The notes beneath the pieces were generated by a model, which had not been told where the DNA came from, did no database searches, and saw only the letters and a program-made list of their open reading frames with translations. A program made the position numbers and the translations under genes. From positions 13,081,343 to 13,145,342 of the forward strand of contig NC_047063.1 in NCBI RefSeq assembly GCF_902459465.1: a stretch of DNA of 64,000 nt, given 5' to 3'. Below, piece by piece: positions 23,261-35,892 of the stretch (position 1 is its first letter; every line of letters starts with the position of its first letter). This DNA is from Asterias rubens. Lineage: Eukaryota; Echinodermata; Asteroidea; Forcipulatida; Asteriidae.

Positions 23261-23554
23261 TGTGTGGCAGCAGTTATTTTCCAAAGGAGATAGTGAACAT
23301 ACAATTGCTAGGCTTAGCCAAAGGCACCTATGGTGTAGTTTCACAGTTTGTAAAGTTCTATCAGAGCTGTTTAGGAGTGAAGTTTGAAGCTTTGAAAGGT
23401 TGTGGCTCATAATAAAAACTACAAGTAAACTTAAACAAAAATGTACAAAAGTCTGTTGGGAGATCTGTTTGTAGAAAGGCTAGCTCTGAGAAGACGCTTA
23501 GAACAGTATACTCTGCCTTTTTTCAGGAAAAAACAACTTGGCAATACTTGCTAT

Positions 23555-23560
23555 TTTATT
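23555..23560 (-). terminator. Candidate polyadenylation signal for fibulin D-type transcript
   Basis: AATAAA on the minus strand about 236 bases downstream of the D-type stop codon. The position is plausible; there is no direct evidence of use. Confidence 0.4.
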
Positions 23561-23795
23561 AGTTATAGTTTGTTTAAAATAAGGGGGGACTTTATACAAT
23601 TCAAAGCTTGAATGTGGACTAACTTATGAAATTTGGTGCTTGACCACTGTATAAAACAAGTTATTATTTGAAGACAAATCCTAAAAGATTACTACATTCT
23701 GAGCTCATTGAATAAAAAAGGAACACAGACAAAACTGTTTGAGGATTCTAATGTATCCTTGTCGTGCCTTGCCAAGCTTGTTATGGCGATGGCAT

Positions 23796-23938
23796 TTAGA
23801 ACCAGTGGGCTCCGACATCGATGCTAATGATAGCAACATTTATGTTGACGATGTCATAAGCTTGATTATATTGTCTTATCTCCAGACGAAGGTCTGTCTC
23901 AAACGGACCTTGAACTGACGACAACAGATACACCGTTC
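23796..23938 (-). CDS. FBLN1: Fibulin C-terminal exon, D-type last exon
   Basis: Enters in phase 1: TVYLLSSVQGPFETDLRLEI then VNINVAIISIDVGAHWF and TAA. The G-P-F-x-x-x-L-x-L-E-I motif and the hydrophobic end in W-F parallel the C-type exon and known fibulin ends. Acceptor AATTAG. Confidence 0.87.
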
Positions 23939-26900
23939 CTAATTGGGGGAAAACAAATATTTCAGTAGAATTTGAGATAGATTTGAGTGATACATGTATT
24001 CTTTATATTTGTACACAACAGATGCATTTTGGGGAGGTGGTGGCTTTCTGTATAATCATCACAAAAAGCCCAGACAATGATACTATTGTTAATTTCTTAA
24101 TCAAATTTTGACAGTAAAAAATGTTAAAATGAAACAGAAAATTTAATTTAGAAATTGGGATTTTATGTTAACATACTACTATGAAAAATTTCATGTCTGG
24201 ACAAGGCCTTTACTTTGACCCCTATTATGTGAATAAAAGTTGGTCAAACTTTGCGGCTGTTTGCTTTGGCTATGAACATTTTGACACAAGCCGTATAAGG
24301 CTGCTATCGTTTCTTATGGGTTAAAACCATTTCTATAGAAATAAAAATAAAAAATCATCTAGGGGTGAGAGATGGTTCATTGGTCATTCTAGTTAGAAAT
24401 TAACCAATCTTTTTTGCCTATACTCACCGACTACATTAAAGTATGAATTTGGGGCATATCGGGAGTCTGCAGTTTGGCTCTTTTCGACCGAGAACATGCC
24501 CAACTCATTCCCCTGAGTCAGCTGGAACTCAATCCTGTTGACCTGCTCCCTCTTGACATTGGCAACCTGGAGATTGAGTAACTCTATGGGAGTCTCTCGT
24601 CGGTCCTTCATACTCGGCAATGCAAACTTAATGTAGGTGATCAACTTGACAAGCTCGTTGATGCAGTTCATGTCATTGTTGGGGCACAGATCAACTTTCC
24701 TGCATCTTATGTCTCCAGCCCTGTGAATAAACGTAGAGATTTCTCAGTGGATTACGATCGTGTTCAAGGGAGCCCTATAGCTGATTGTGAATATTTTCTT
24801 GTTTCTTATTTAAAGGCACTGTCAAAGACCAGTCTTCCCACTTGGTGTATCTCAACATATGCATAAAATAACCTGTGAAAATTTGAACTCAACTTGTCGT
24901 TGAAGTTGCAAGAGAATAATGGAAGAAAAAACACCCTTTTCACACAAGTTGTGTGCTTTCAGATGCTTGAATTCGAGACCTCGGCTGAGGTCTCAAATTT
25001 GATTTAAATATTTCAGTGAGAAATTACTTCTTTCTCAGAAACTTCAGAGGGAGCCGTTTTTTACAATGTTTTATACTTTCAACAGCTCTCCATTGCTCGT
25101 AACCAAGTAAGTTTTTATGCTAACAATTATATTGAGTAATTTCCATTGAGTATAAATGTAAGTGTCCAATGCCTTTTAAGAGAGGAAAATACTGAACAAT
25201 GTATTAAATAGCCCCAATGGTGCCACCACTATGGGGCATAGTCATTATGTCAGGTGCTTTATACACTGAATCATTATTTTCATTTATAGCAAAATGATAG
25301 GATAGTTTTTGGAGGCAAGTCTAGCTGCCGTAGGTTGTCCCTTTTCCCTCAGTGTAACTCAACATTTTGTATAAAGTGATAGTCTAACTTATAGCCAGAG
25401 ACTGAAGGGTTGGCTCATTCTTTTAATGTCATTGTTGGAAGTAAGTCTATACTTTACAATCGAGTATTTTATCATTATGGTGGCAAACAAACTATTGATT
25501 TGAAAATTAGGTGATTCGTTTAAAAAGCAAGATTCATTCAAACAAACCTCATTTCTTTAAAGAAGAATCCTGAGAATCATGTAGGGTTCTTTTAAATAAA
25601 ATTGTGTCAATAAATTAAAATATAAAAGAAAACCTTAGTTTTTAAAGTACAATACAAATGATTAAAATACCAAACTTATTTAACATTATTTTATTTCAAT
25701 AAATTAGTAAAAAACAATTACGTTTTACGCTGGACACAAATAGTAATCGAAGTAGCTCCTAAAGTAGACCCAAAAGCTTTTAAAAGATCAACTTGAATGA
25801 AAAAAGCTTTTAAAAGATCAACTTGAATGAAATTATCATTATTGTTCATTTGTTATAAAAAGGTATTGATACATTCCTTTGAGTAAAACGCAATGAAAAA
25901 AGAAAAACTGTCGAAAAGGGCAACACTTTCAGTGAATTCACTCAAGAAAATCTTAATAAAAGCTACACAATGGGTCTCCACTGACGATTAAAATCACTAA
26001 CAAATCTCTGAGAAAGGGGTTAATCTTTCAGAAACACCTCCAAATACTAACCGACTGGGATAAGAATAAAAACACAAATAATACTGTTAAAATTCGCAGC
26101 ATTTTCTCTTGCTATCACTTTAGAATCCCCTATGATTCAGCTGAGTTGGGAGAAAGCGTCTTTATGTATAAAAAAAAGACATACGTGCAACTTTCTAGTT
26201 GCAAGAGGAGTAAATTACAGACCAAACTTGACGTTTGTACAGTATTTTTCAATTTTCTATGGCACTGTTTTGAAAAGAAAAAGAGGAAATCAGCTCATCA
26301 GCTGAAAAGTTGCACGCTTGATAAAGTACTGAACTTATGCAAAGAACTTCACGTACATATCCAGTATTCTTAAAAAACATAAGAACCAAAGATTTTTCAT
26401 TAGCTTTATCATCAAGAACAAAAAACACAAATTATGCTGAAAACATTTCCCAGTTATTTCTCTCACTCTCTCTCTCTCTCTCTTTCACTTTCAAAAAGAA
26501 TACTCTGCCACATTAAATAAAATTTTGGAAATATAACGAGCGGCAAGAATTCCATTTTGATAAACTTCCATCTCCACTTCCAAGTTGAATTCCTTGGGTC
26601 CCTCAATACTTCTAACGACGTTGACAGTTGCGACGTAATCACTCTGTTGCAGAGAGAATTCACCTCCTTTGTTCCCTGCGAGGAACTTGAAGCGATAGCT
26701 GAATCGACGATCTGGAACCGTAGCGATCTTGAAGAGGGTGGCGGGCGCCACAAAGCCCGAAGAGAACGCGATGTAGTTGTGGGAGATGGAGAGGGGAAGA
26801 TTCAAGCAGTTTGTGTTCATGATGGAACATCGTCGACGGACACACTTGCCACTGCTGTGATTAAAAAAAATATATAACAAATTGAATACTTTTTAAAAAC

Positions 26901-29900
26901 TTTAATGAGTTTGCAGTTATCAAAGAAACTGGGTTTAATAATAAGCAACATCAAACATACTTCAAAATTGCGCGTTGATTTTATACAAACTTGTGCATTG
27001 ATTTTATACAGCATGCTGTTTTCTTGATTACTTTAACGGATATTTCTTGCTGTTGATTTTCACAGAATCACTTAAACACATTTTTATAACTTTCATTTAA
27101 GAATTTAAAGTCTCAATATACATCATTATTTAGTAATGAAGGTTGTTGTTATCTCCAAAAAATGTAATGATGTATTTTTTACAATTATATTGATGATAAA
27201 TTTCTTGATAGATTTCAAGTGGGAAGTGGCAAAATAATTTGGGAATCATTGAAAAATGTCTTCTTTACTGAACAAAAAAATAATCACCAAAACACACACA
27301 ATTAATCCAGCATATATTAATCATTTCTACTGCCAAAGTCTCAATTATGACAAAATACCCTCCTCCCGTCAGTAACATTAATTACCAATGACAGTTTAAC
27401 TGCATGGATTATCATGCTGAAATAACTGAACCATGGTGACATGACCGCAGGCTGGCATAGTGTAACATTATCATTCAAAGCCATAATAGATGGTATGATT
27501 AAAAGGTCACACAGTGGGAGGGTTAACACAGACTTTAAACAATTATTTCCAATTCATTAAATCGCTGAGCGGCTTTTTTTTTAAACACAATTTTTCAAAA
27601 TGCACTTTAGAGGGGCCATAATATGTCATCTTGATCAAAGTGGGACTGTGGCTGATTATGAATTCTCATCCAGTTACAGCACACTTGTTGCGCCCTCTAT
27701 GTTGAGTGTGAACGTGCCGTGAGAGTTCATACTTTTATGGTCAGCCAGAGGCCTGGTCCCAATTCCATAAAGCCTGTAAGCACAAAAATTTGCTCAGCAT
27801 GAAATGTTTTCCTTGATAAAAACAGGATTACCAACCAAATTGCCACGTAATTTTCAGGATAAGCAAACAACAGCTGAATACCAGTATCAAGCAATACGCA
27901 ACAAATGGAAATTCGGTTGGTAATCCTGTTTTTATCAAGAAAGAAATTTCATGCTAAGCTAATTTTTGTGCTTACACGCTTAATGAAATTGGGCCCTGCT
28001 TTGATCATGACCACACAGCCCCCCCCTTTAACAACTCCAAAAAACTGATGAGCACTCACCTTATTGAAACAGCATGCAATATTTGAGGGGCCATTCATTC
28101 AGGCACTCAGGCAGATGAAGCTACGATGAAGCCAACACAAAAACACGGCGGCCATCACAACAAACCACGGCCATCACAACAAAACCACGGCCATCACAAC
28201 AAAACCAAGCCGTCATAAAAAGGCACATGCTTTCGAGAGTAAACTCAATATCAAACACTAATAATACACAAAATGCATGAAACATTGAGCATTGACATAA
28301 TGATAAACTATAAAAAAATCTCATTCTTGACATTCTAAGTAAGTCACTGTGAAAACCTTTTCAAGACAGTCGTCACATGCTCTTGACACTTAACTCAAGA
28401 AGTGCATGATAATACACAAAATGCATGAAACATTGAGCAGATAACCAATAACACAGTCTGATTCCCCACATTCTAAATAAATACAAAACACAATGCCAGC
28501 CTTTTCAAGATAACAATTAAGACACATGCTTTAGACAATAAACACAATATCAAGAACTGATAAAACACAAAATGCATGAAACATTGAGCATTGACATATG
28601 ATATACTGGAAACAAATATATAGTTTTCAAATTCTAAGTAAAAATTCTAGACAAATCCCTATTTTCATCAGCACACCAAAGAAGGAGGGGGTCACAAGGG
28701 TCTTGATTCTACATATACAACACAATCCTGTAAACTAAGACATTTCTTTCCTTACTTAAGAAATTGCAATGGATGCATGCTTCATGCTCAACTTAAAATG
28801 AAATTTTACTGAGAGAAACACAGCACAAATTCATACAAAAAATTAAACACTGTTTATGTTCATAAACATAATACAAAGGGGGGGCTTCAATTGTGATTCA
28901 TCACTTAAAACATGGAGCAAAAATAAATAATTTTTTTCAAATTGATTTTCTTACATTAAAAATAAAATTATGGATTTTTATATTTATTTTCTTCAGGTGA
29001 CCAAATATGACTTGGTCTAATACCTGATTTGCGTTTATCATGATTTTAAAATACTTTGAATCTTTTTTGTCATAAATACAAAATGTTCTTTGTGCCTAAA
29101 ATACGGATTAACAGTACAGTACAGCACAAAAGAACATTTGAGTTCCAAATTAGAACAAAGATTGCCACTATGACGCCCACCAATTAAACCCTGATTTCTC
29201 TGGGTCCATTCTGACTTGAGACTTTGTATGAGAGTGGAGTATACTTACAGGATCTCCTTGCGGTAGTACTGCGGACACTGAATGTACTTGCACTTGAACC
29301 CTCCTCTGGTATCGAAGCAAGCAGACTGGGAGCTACAGTTGTGGATGTTCCTCGCACACTCATTAATATCTGGGGTTTACAGAAAACACAACGTATATAC
29401 AAATTTTACTAAAACAATTGAATTTATATTTGAAAACAACTAAAAAATCAGTAACCGAATAAATATCTTGACAATTAATTACATGAATAAATAAATTATT
29501 TTCTTTAGCAAGACCAAAACAAAACTATATATTTTCAAAAGAAAAGAAGAAAGTTTTTAGACGGACTAGTCTACTTACTCCTGCATGTGGATCTGCTGAT
29601 CAATTCATAACCCTTAGGACATTCACACCTGTATGATCCAAAGGTGTTCTTGCAAAAGCCCAAACACCGAGGCGGATTGGAGTCACATTCATTCACATCT
29701 ACAAGAAAAACAATTAAGATAACATGAGAGAGACAGAGGATTCATATCGAAGTTAAAAACGAGCTTATTTTGGATCATACTCGAAAACTTCCTGTGCCAA
29801 AGTTGACCTGGATTCCTAGTCCTGCTGGGCCTGACCCATTTCTGGGTCAGTTCGACCTGGATTCTGTTTCAAAATTACCAAGAAACGGTTCAAACTTATA

Positions 29901-32900
29901 GAGAATCCGAGGTCAACTTGATCAAGAACTAGGTCAGGCTCAACAGGACTCGGACTCCAGGTCAATTCTGTCCCAGAAACTTTTTAGAGTGATACCCCAA
30001 CCAGAATTTATGTTATAATAATATATAGTGATAGTAGGAGAGATAGCCTTAGCTTTTTATCTTTACAAACAATGGGGTACTTGCTAAGAACCAACAAGAG
30101 TAAAGTAGTGAGGACCAAGGATGGTCAGTATCTATAGGTACTCAAGGTGCTTCAAGAAACAGAAACATAGTTAAGACATTGGACACCATGGGTGACTGTC
30201 AAAGACCAGTCTTCTCACTTGGTGTATCTCAATATAATATACACAAAATAACAAATCTGTGAAAATTTGAACTCAATTGGTCATCAAAGTTGCAAGAATA
30301 GAATGAAAGAAACGTTTGAGAGATCAACCATATGTATAAATGAAATATCAAACCTGTGAAAGATTTGGCTGAATCCATTGTGATTCAGATGAAAATAGTG
30401 AAAAACCAGGCAGTGGCTGCTGAAAGTAAAATCTTATTAGTCGTTGGTCCCATGTGTTGTGTAAATGCATGTAAAAGAACCCAGTGCACATATCGAAAAG
30501 AGAAGGGGTTCGCCCCGGTGTTCCTGGCTGGATTGACAGCATATTGCGCCACAGCACCTTGTAAACCATTACATGGTGCTTAAGGATAAGGTCTTATATC
30601 TCAAAATTCACCCCACTCCTTGCAGAGATACCTGGCGCTTTGTATCCTTTGGCAAAAGGCGCGTTATAAATACGGTTACTATTATTACATAAATTATTTT
30701 TTTTAATTAAAAGAATTTTAAGAACCTGTCTTGAAATGTTCCTGTTTCTTAACACACCTTGAGTACCTTATTGGCTGATAAGTGAGAACACTAATGAGAT
30801 TTCAATGTTTAAAGGCAGTGGACACTTGGTAATTACTCAAAATAATTATTAGTATAGACTTACTTGGTGATGAGTAATGGGGAGCTGTTGATAGTATGAG
30901 ACATCGTGAAAAATGTCTCCCTCTGAAGTAACGTAGTTTTCGAGAAAGAAGTAATTTTCCACTAATTTGATTTTGAGAACTCAGAATTAGATTTTGAGGT
31001 TTCGAGTCAAGCATCTATAGCACACAACTTCGTGTGACAAGGGTATTTTTTCTTTCATTATTATCTCGCAAATTCGATGAACAGTTGAGCTCCAATTTGC
31101 ACAGGTTTGTTATATTATGAATAATTATGTTGAGATACACCAAGTGAGAAGACTGGCATGACAATTACCAATAGTGTCCAGGGTCTTTAAATGGTTCTAT
31201 TGCTAACAAAAGTTCTTTTTGGCCAAGATCCCAATCCTCTTAGTTGGATGTATTCATACCGTCACATCGTCTTTCTTCTAAGTTGGCCAACTGGCCACGG
31301 GGACACGGTTGGCATCTGAAGGATCCGGGAAGATTAACACATTGTGAGTTTCCACGACACGGGTATTGAGGATCCTCACATTCATTAATATCTGAAACGG
31401 AAGCACCACAACAGACACGTTAAAATCACGTCAATAATAAATAGGGAAATAATAAATTCTACACAAAATATAATTAGGGAAAGAATTATTTTTAATGCAT
31501 TGTTCGTTTTTGTGCAAAGGAATGTGATAAAAAGTACTACACAAATGTATGTCTTAAATGGAAGGACCGCAACAGATACATATTAAACATTTAAAACAAA
31601 TCAACAATTAATTATTACCAAGTACAAAGTGCTTATGGGTTAAGGGTAAAAACCAAATTATATGAAAAAATACATTTGTAACAAAATATAGCGATGTGAG
31701 CAAGTATACTTAAGAAATGTTATGGAGTTATTTTGCAGAGTGCTAGTGATAAAAAGTATGCCACAAATATAGATCTACAAAACAAGTTTTCAGTTTCCCT
31801 GACACATTTAAAAAAACATTGTAAACTCACATCAGGCTACACAATCATAAAGCATTATCAGAAAAAGAATCAAATAAAAGAAAAAAAATTCCCAATAGAA
31901 AAAAAACACACAACTTAAAATGCACAATCAAAACTTGTCAACCACCTCCAAACACTAAACGATCTGAAAAAAAAATACAACAATACAGTGTACTCCAAAT
32001 ACGGTTATGCATAGGTACAAATATCACTCATTGGTGGTCCGATTGGTGTAGAGGTAGGCCTATCTTTCCTCACCGCATGACCCTAGTTATGAACCACGCG
32101 GGGGCACCATGTGGACCGAGTTTTCAATTAATAAATAAACTCATATGAGGAGGTGAAGCCTTTATTATAAACTGGTCTTTAGATTGAGTAGAAAGCACAA
32201 CCATGGAGGTTATTATTATCATCCGTTTGGCCAAAACATTTAAATTACAAACATTTATATACAAATGTCATACATCAAGGAACGTCGAGATGAAAGGAAC
32301 CGTATATTTTAAAAAGTCAATTTAAAATGAATTCATGTAGAAGTACAGTAGGTAAGAATGAGATGGGGAAGAGATGTGGGTGGGGATGAGGAATGTATAG
32401 AAGGGGGAGCAGATTTGGGAAGAGGGGATTGGGAGGGAGTACAACAAGCAGAGTAAAGACAATCCAATATAAAATGGCCAGGATGAACAAAACTTATAAA
32501 ACACTGTGACTCGACAGTCTGTTCATCCAATCCTAGAATCAATTCAATTCAATTTGAGTCAACGTTTATTTCATACTACTCATCATCTCAATATACCAAA
32601 TATGACATAGCAGGCCTGTATGCTTAATTTTGTGAAAGGGCAAGGGTACCAAGGCAATTTCTCCTTGGTAAAGGGCACCCTGAGGAAATTAAAAATTTCA
32701 ACTGGAGCATTTCAAGGGCACCATGACAATGACAGGAGGCATGGAGGCAACCTCCTTTGTTGCCTCTGTTAAGTATCAGGCCTGCATAGATAAGCAAAAT
32801 AATAAGCACAGAGGATTGAGGGAAAATAGTTTAACTATGTTAACCAAAATAAAGAGAGATTGAGGCTGTCAGATTAAGCCAATGCTTGTAGAGGACAGCC

Positions 32901-35014
32901 TGGACAAACTGCAAACAAAAAGACAAGATAAACAGGTAATGAGAGAGAAAATTTACAAAAAACAGACTGGGTTGCTGTGAGGTTGGTAAAGTATTTTGGA
33001 GGATGTAATCTTACCAACACAGCCCACTGATGAATTGTATCTGTAATTGATCTGACACCGTTGCTGACAAGTGAAGGAACCCATGAAGTTGAAACACTGC
33101 TCATTGATACGACAGTTATGAGTTCCTTTCTCACACTCGTTCAAATCTACAGGAGAAACCAATGCAAACAGGGCAGAGAAATTTTGGTGAGGCGAGGTTC
33201 ATAACATTTAAAAACTCTCAGGAAGAGACAGCTTTAAAGTTAAGATTCATGGTAATGGCTGTGCTCTTATTTCCAATTGAGCTGTCTAGCAATTGAGCTG
33301 TTTTCACATCCCATCAAGGTGATCCCCTGACTGCCGATTTGTGTCATAAACATGAGTGTACTCCCTGGCTACACAGCAGCTGACGGTTGTATTTAATTGA
33401 CAAAATTATTGACAAAATAACTCAATTGGTAGAGGCGCCGGCACAGTAAACCTGGAGGTCAGTGGTACTAATACCGCTTTAGTAACATTTTCTTTGTCCA
33501 GCCCCCCAAAATTGAAATGTGAATAGTTGTTTCCTTTTGGAGTTTGCATGGTAATCATGTTGCCTGTAAATATGTGAATAGTTGTTTCCTTTTGGAGATT
33601 GCATGGTAATCATGTTGCCTGTGAATATGTGAATAGTTGTTTCCTTTTGGAGTTTGCATGGTAATCATGTTGCCTGTGAATATGTGAATAGTTGTTTCCT
33701 TGTGGAGTTTGCATGGTAATCATGTTGCCTGTGTATATGTGAATAGTTGTTTCCTTTTGGAGTTTGCATGGTAATCATGTTGCCTGTGAATATGTGAATA
33801 GTTGTTTCCTTTTGGAGTTTGCATGATAATCATGTTGCCTGTGAATATGTGAATAGTTGTTTCCTTTTGGAGTTTGCATGGTAATCATGTTGAATAGTTG
33901 TTTCCTTTTGGAGTTTGCATGGTAATCATGTTGAATAGTTGTTTCCTTTTGGAGTTTGCATGGTAATCATGTTACCTGTAAACAAAATGACCTCATTTGA
34001 CTCAACCCTCCGGTGGGAACAACTATTTGTATTTAATAATACTAATAATAATTTTATATGGCGCATAATGCAGAGCTTCTACACGCAACACAAAACATAA
34101 AACAATGCAAAAAATATACTAAAACCAATTGTTACAAAAGAAAGATTCAAACATTAAGGGAATCAATGTGTGGTGAAGAGGTTTTTAACAAGTGGTTTAA
34201 TCCCAACGAGGCCTTGTTCTTGATAATTTTACCAACCAGTCAACTGTTTCAGCCATTGCTCTCGACCAATAGGAATAAAGAAACTGTCTTAAAAGAACAG
34301 GTGCAAGGTCGCGTGTCACGTCCATGAATTAACACTTTTTTACCGGTCATAAACAAAGGTATATACACAACCACGTGACGCGCTCTCCACCAATAGGAAT
34401 AGAGAAACTGTCTGAGGTATTTATGAATGAGTATTTATAAGTCCCTTGAAGATCTGAAGCCATGCATATTTCTACTCAACTTACCTACACAGGCCCTTGA
34501 ATATGGGTCCATCTCAAAACCGGTGCGGCACGTGCACTGATATGATCCCTCAACATTCTGACAAACCTGGTTAAGGCTACAGTCATGTGATCCTAAAACA
34601 CACTCATTCACATCTGGGGGGAAAAATAAATCAATAAAGGGATGTTCAATATAGGCGCATGTCCCCCAATGGCCCCCTAGATCCGCCCTTGTTGTTAATT
34701 TATATCACTATGATAACTGTTACATCCGTAATTTAAAAAAATGTTTACCCATGACATAACTGCATTGATCAAGAATTTAAACAATGAATATCAGAAGAAC
34801 ATCAACTACAAAAATGCTCTTATTCTGTCGTTTTGAGTCTTTTACTCTGATCAGATTCAGAGTGATATACCTTTGCATTCTCGGTAGACCTCATCATATT
34901 GCATTCCTTGTGGACAGGAAGGGGCGCAAGTATAACCACCGTAATTATTGGTACATTGCTGACCGAATGGACAATTATCCAACTGCTCTTCACACTCGTC
35001 AATGTCTGCAGACA

Positions 35015-35057
<43 letters not shown>

Positions 35058-35845
35058 GCAATTTCTTATTACAATAACCGTATCAATGCTCTTTCCCAGC
35101 TACTGCTTCTGCTGCGACGCTCTAAAATTTAATGTTTGAGTCCAGATATTATCTACAGTGTCTCTCCATAAATAATCATTCTCAGACGCTTATCCGAGCG
35201 AAGCAAGATCGTGTCACGGTGAACAATGTTACATCTTTATTAAGTCATCCACATTGTAATTTGTCAATATAAACCACAAGGGAAACTGACTGGGTAAATT
35301 TGTAAATGATTTTTGGGGTTGAACAAAGAATTGACTAGAGTGGGATTCGAACCAACGACCTCCGGATTAACGTGCCGGCGCTCTACCAACTGAGCTATCT
35401 AGCCCTATATTGGCGGTGTCCCTATTTTGTCAATATCTTTGTTCGGGGGTGCCAGTCAGAAGCCATGCAACCGTTAACTGCCGTGTAGCCAGGGATCACA
35501 CCCAAATTACGATACAACCTGGGTTGATTTTTTTTTATGTTAACCACTTTTACTTTAAGAGTGTTAAATTAATAGACTTTCCGGATCTACTTCATGTTTA
35601 TCGTAAAAACATTTGAAATGGCAAGGATCTGTGCTTGAGTTGAAACAAGGATTGAGTGCATTTCGCTTATGAAATGTTGCTAAACTAATTGATCAATAAT
35701 TAGTGATTATTTACTCATTAGCCTTCCGAGCTATCACCTATGACCACTATCAACCAATGAGTACTTGATTGATCAGTTTTATAATTGATTGATTGATCAT
35801 TTTATAATTGATTGATAACCAATATATACTGATTAATTGATTGTA

Positions 35846-35892
<47 letters not shown>

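Noticed and set aside
33517..33983. Regular repeats that might suggest a CRISPR array
   Set aside because: Units are contiguous with no unique spacers and lie in an intron of an animal gene.
35335..35406. tRNA-like sequence with A- and B-boxes and GTT in the anticodon position (minus strand)
   Set aside because: The anticodon loop lacks T33, the stems do not pair properly, and the flanks recur at 33.4 and 37.2 kb. It is a tRNA-derived repeat.
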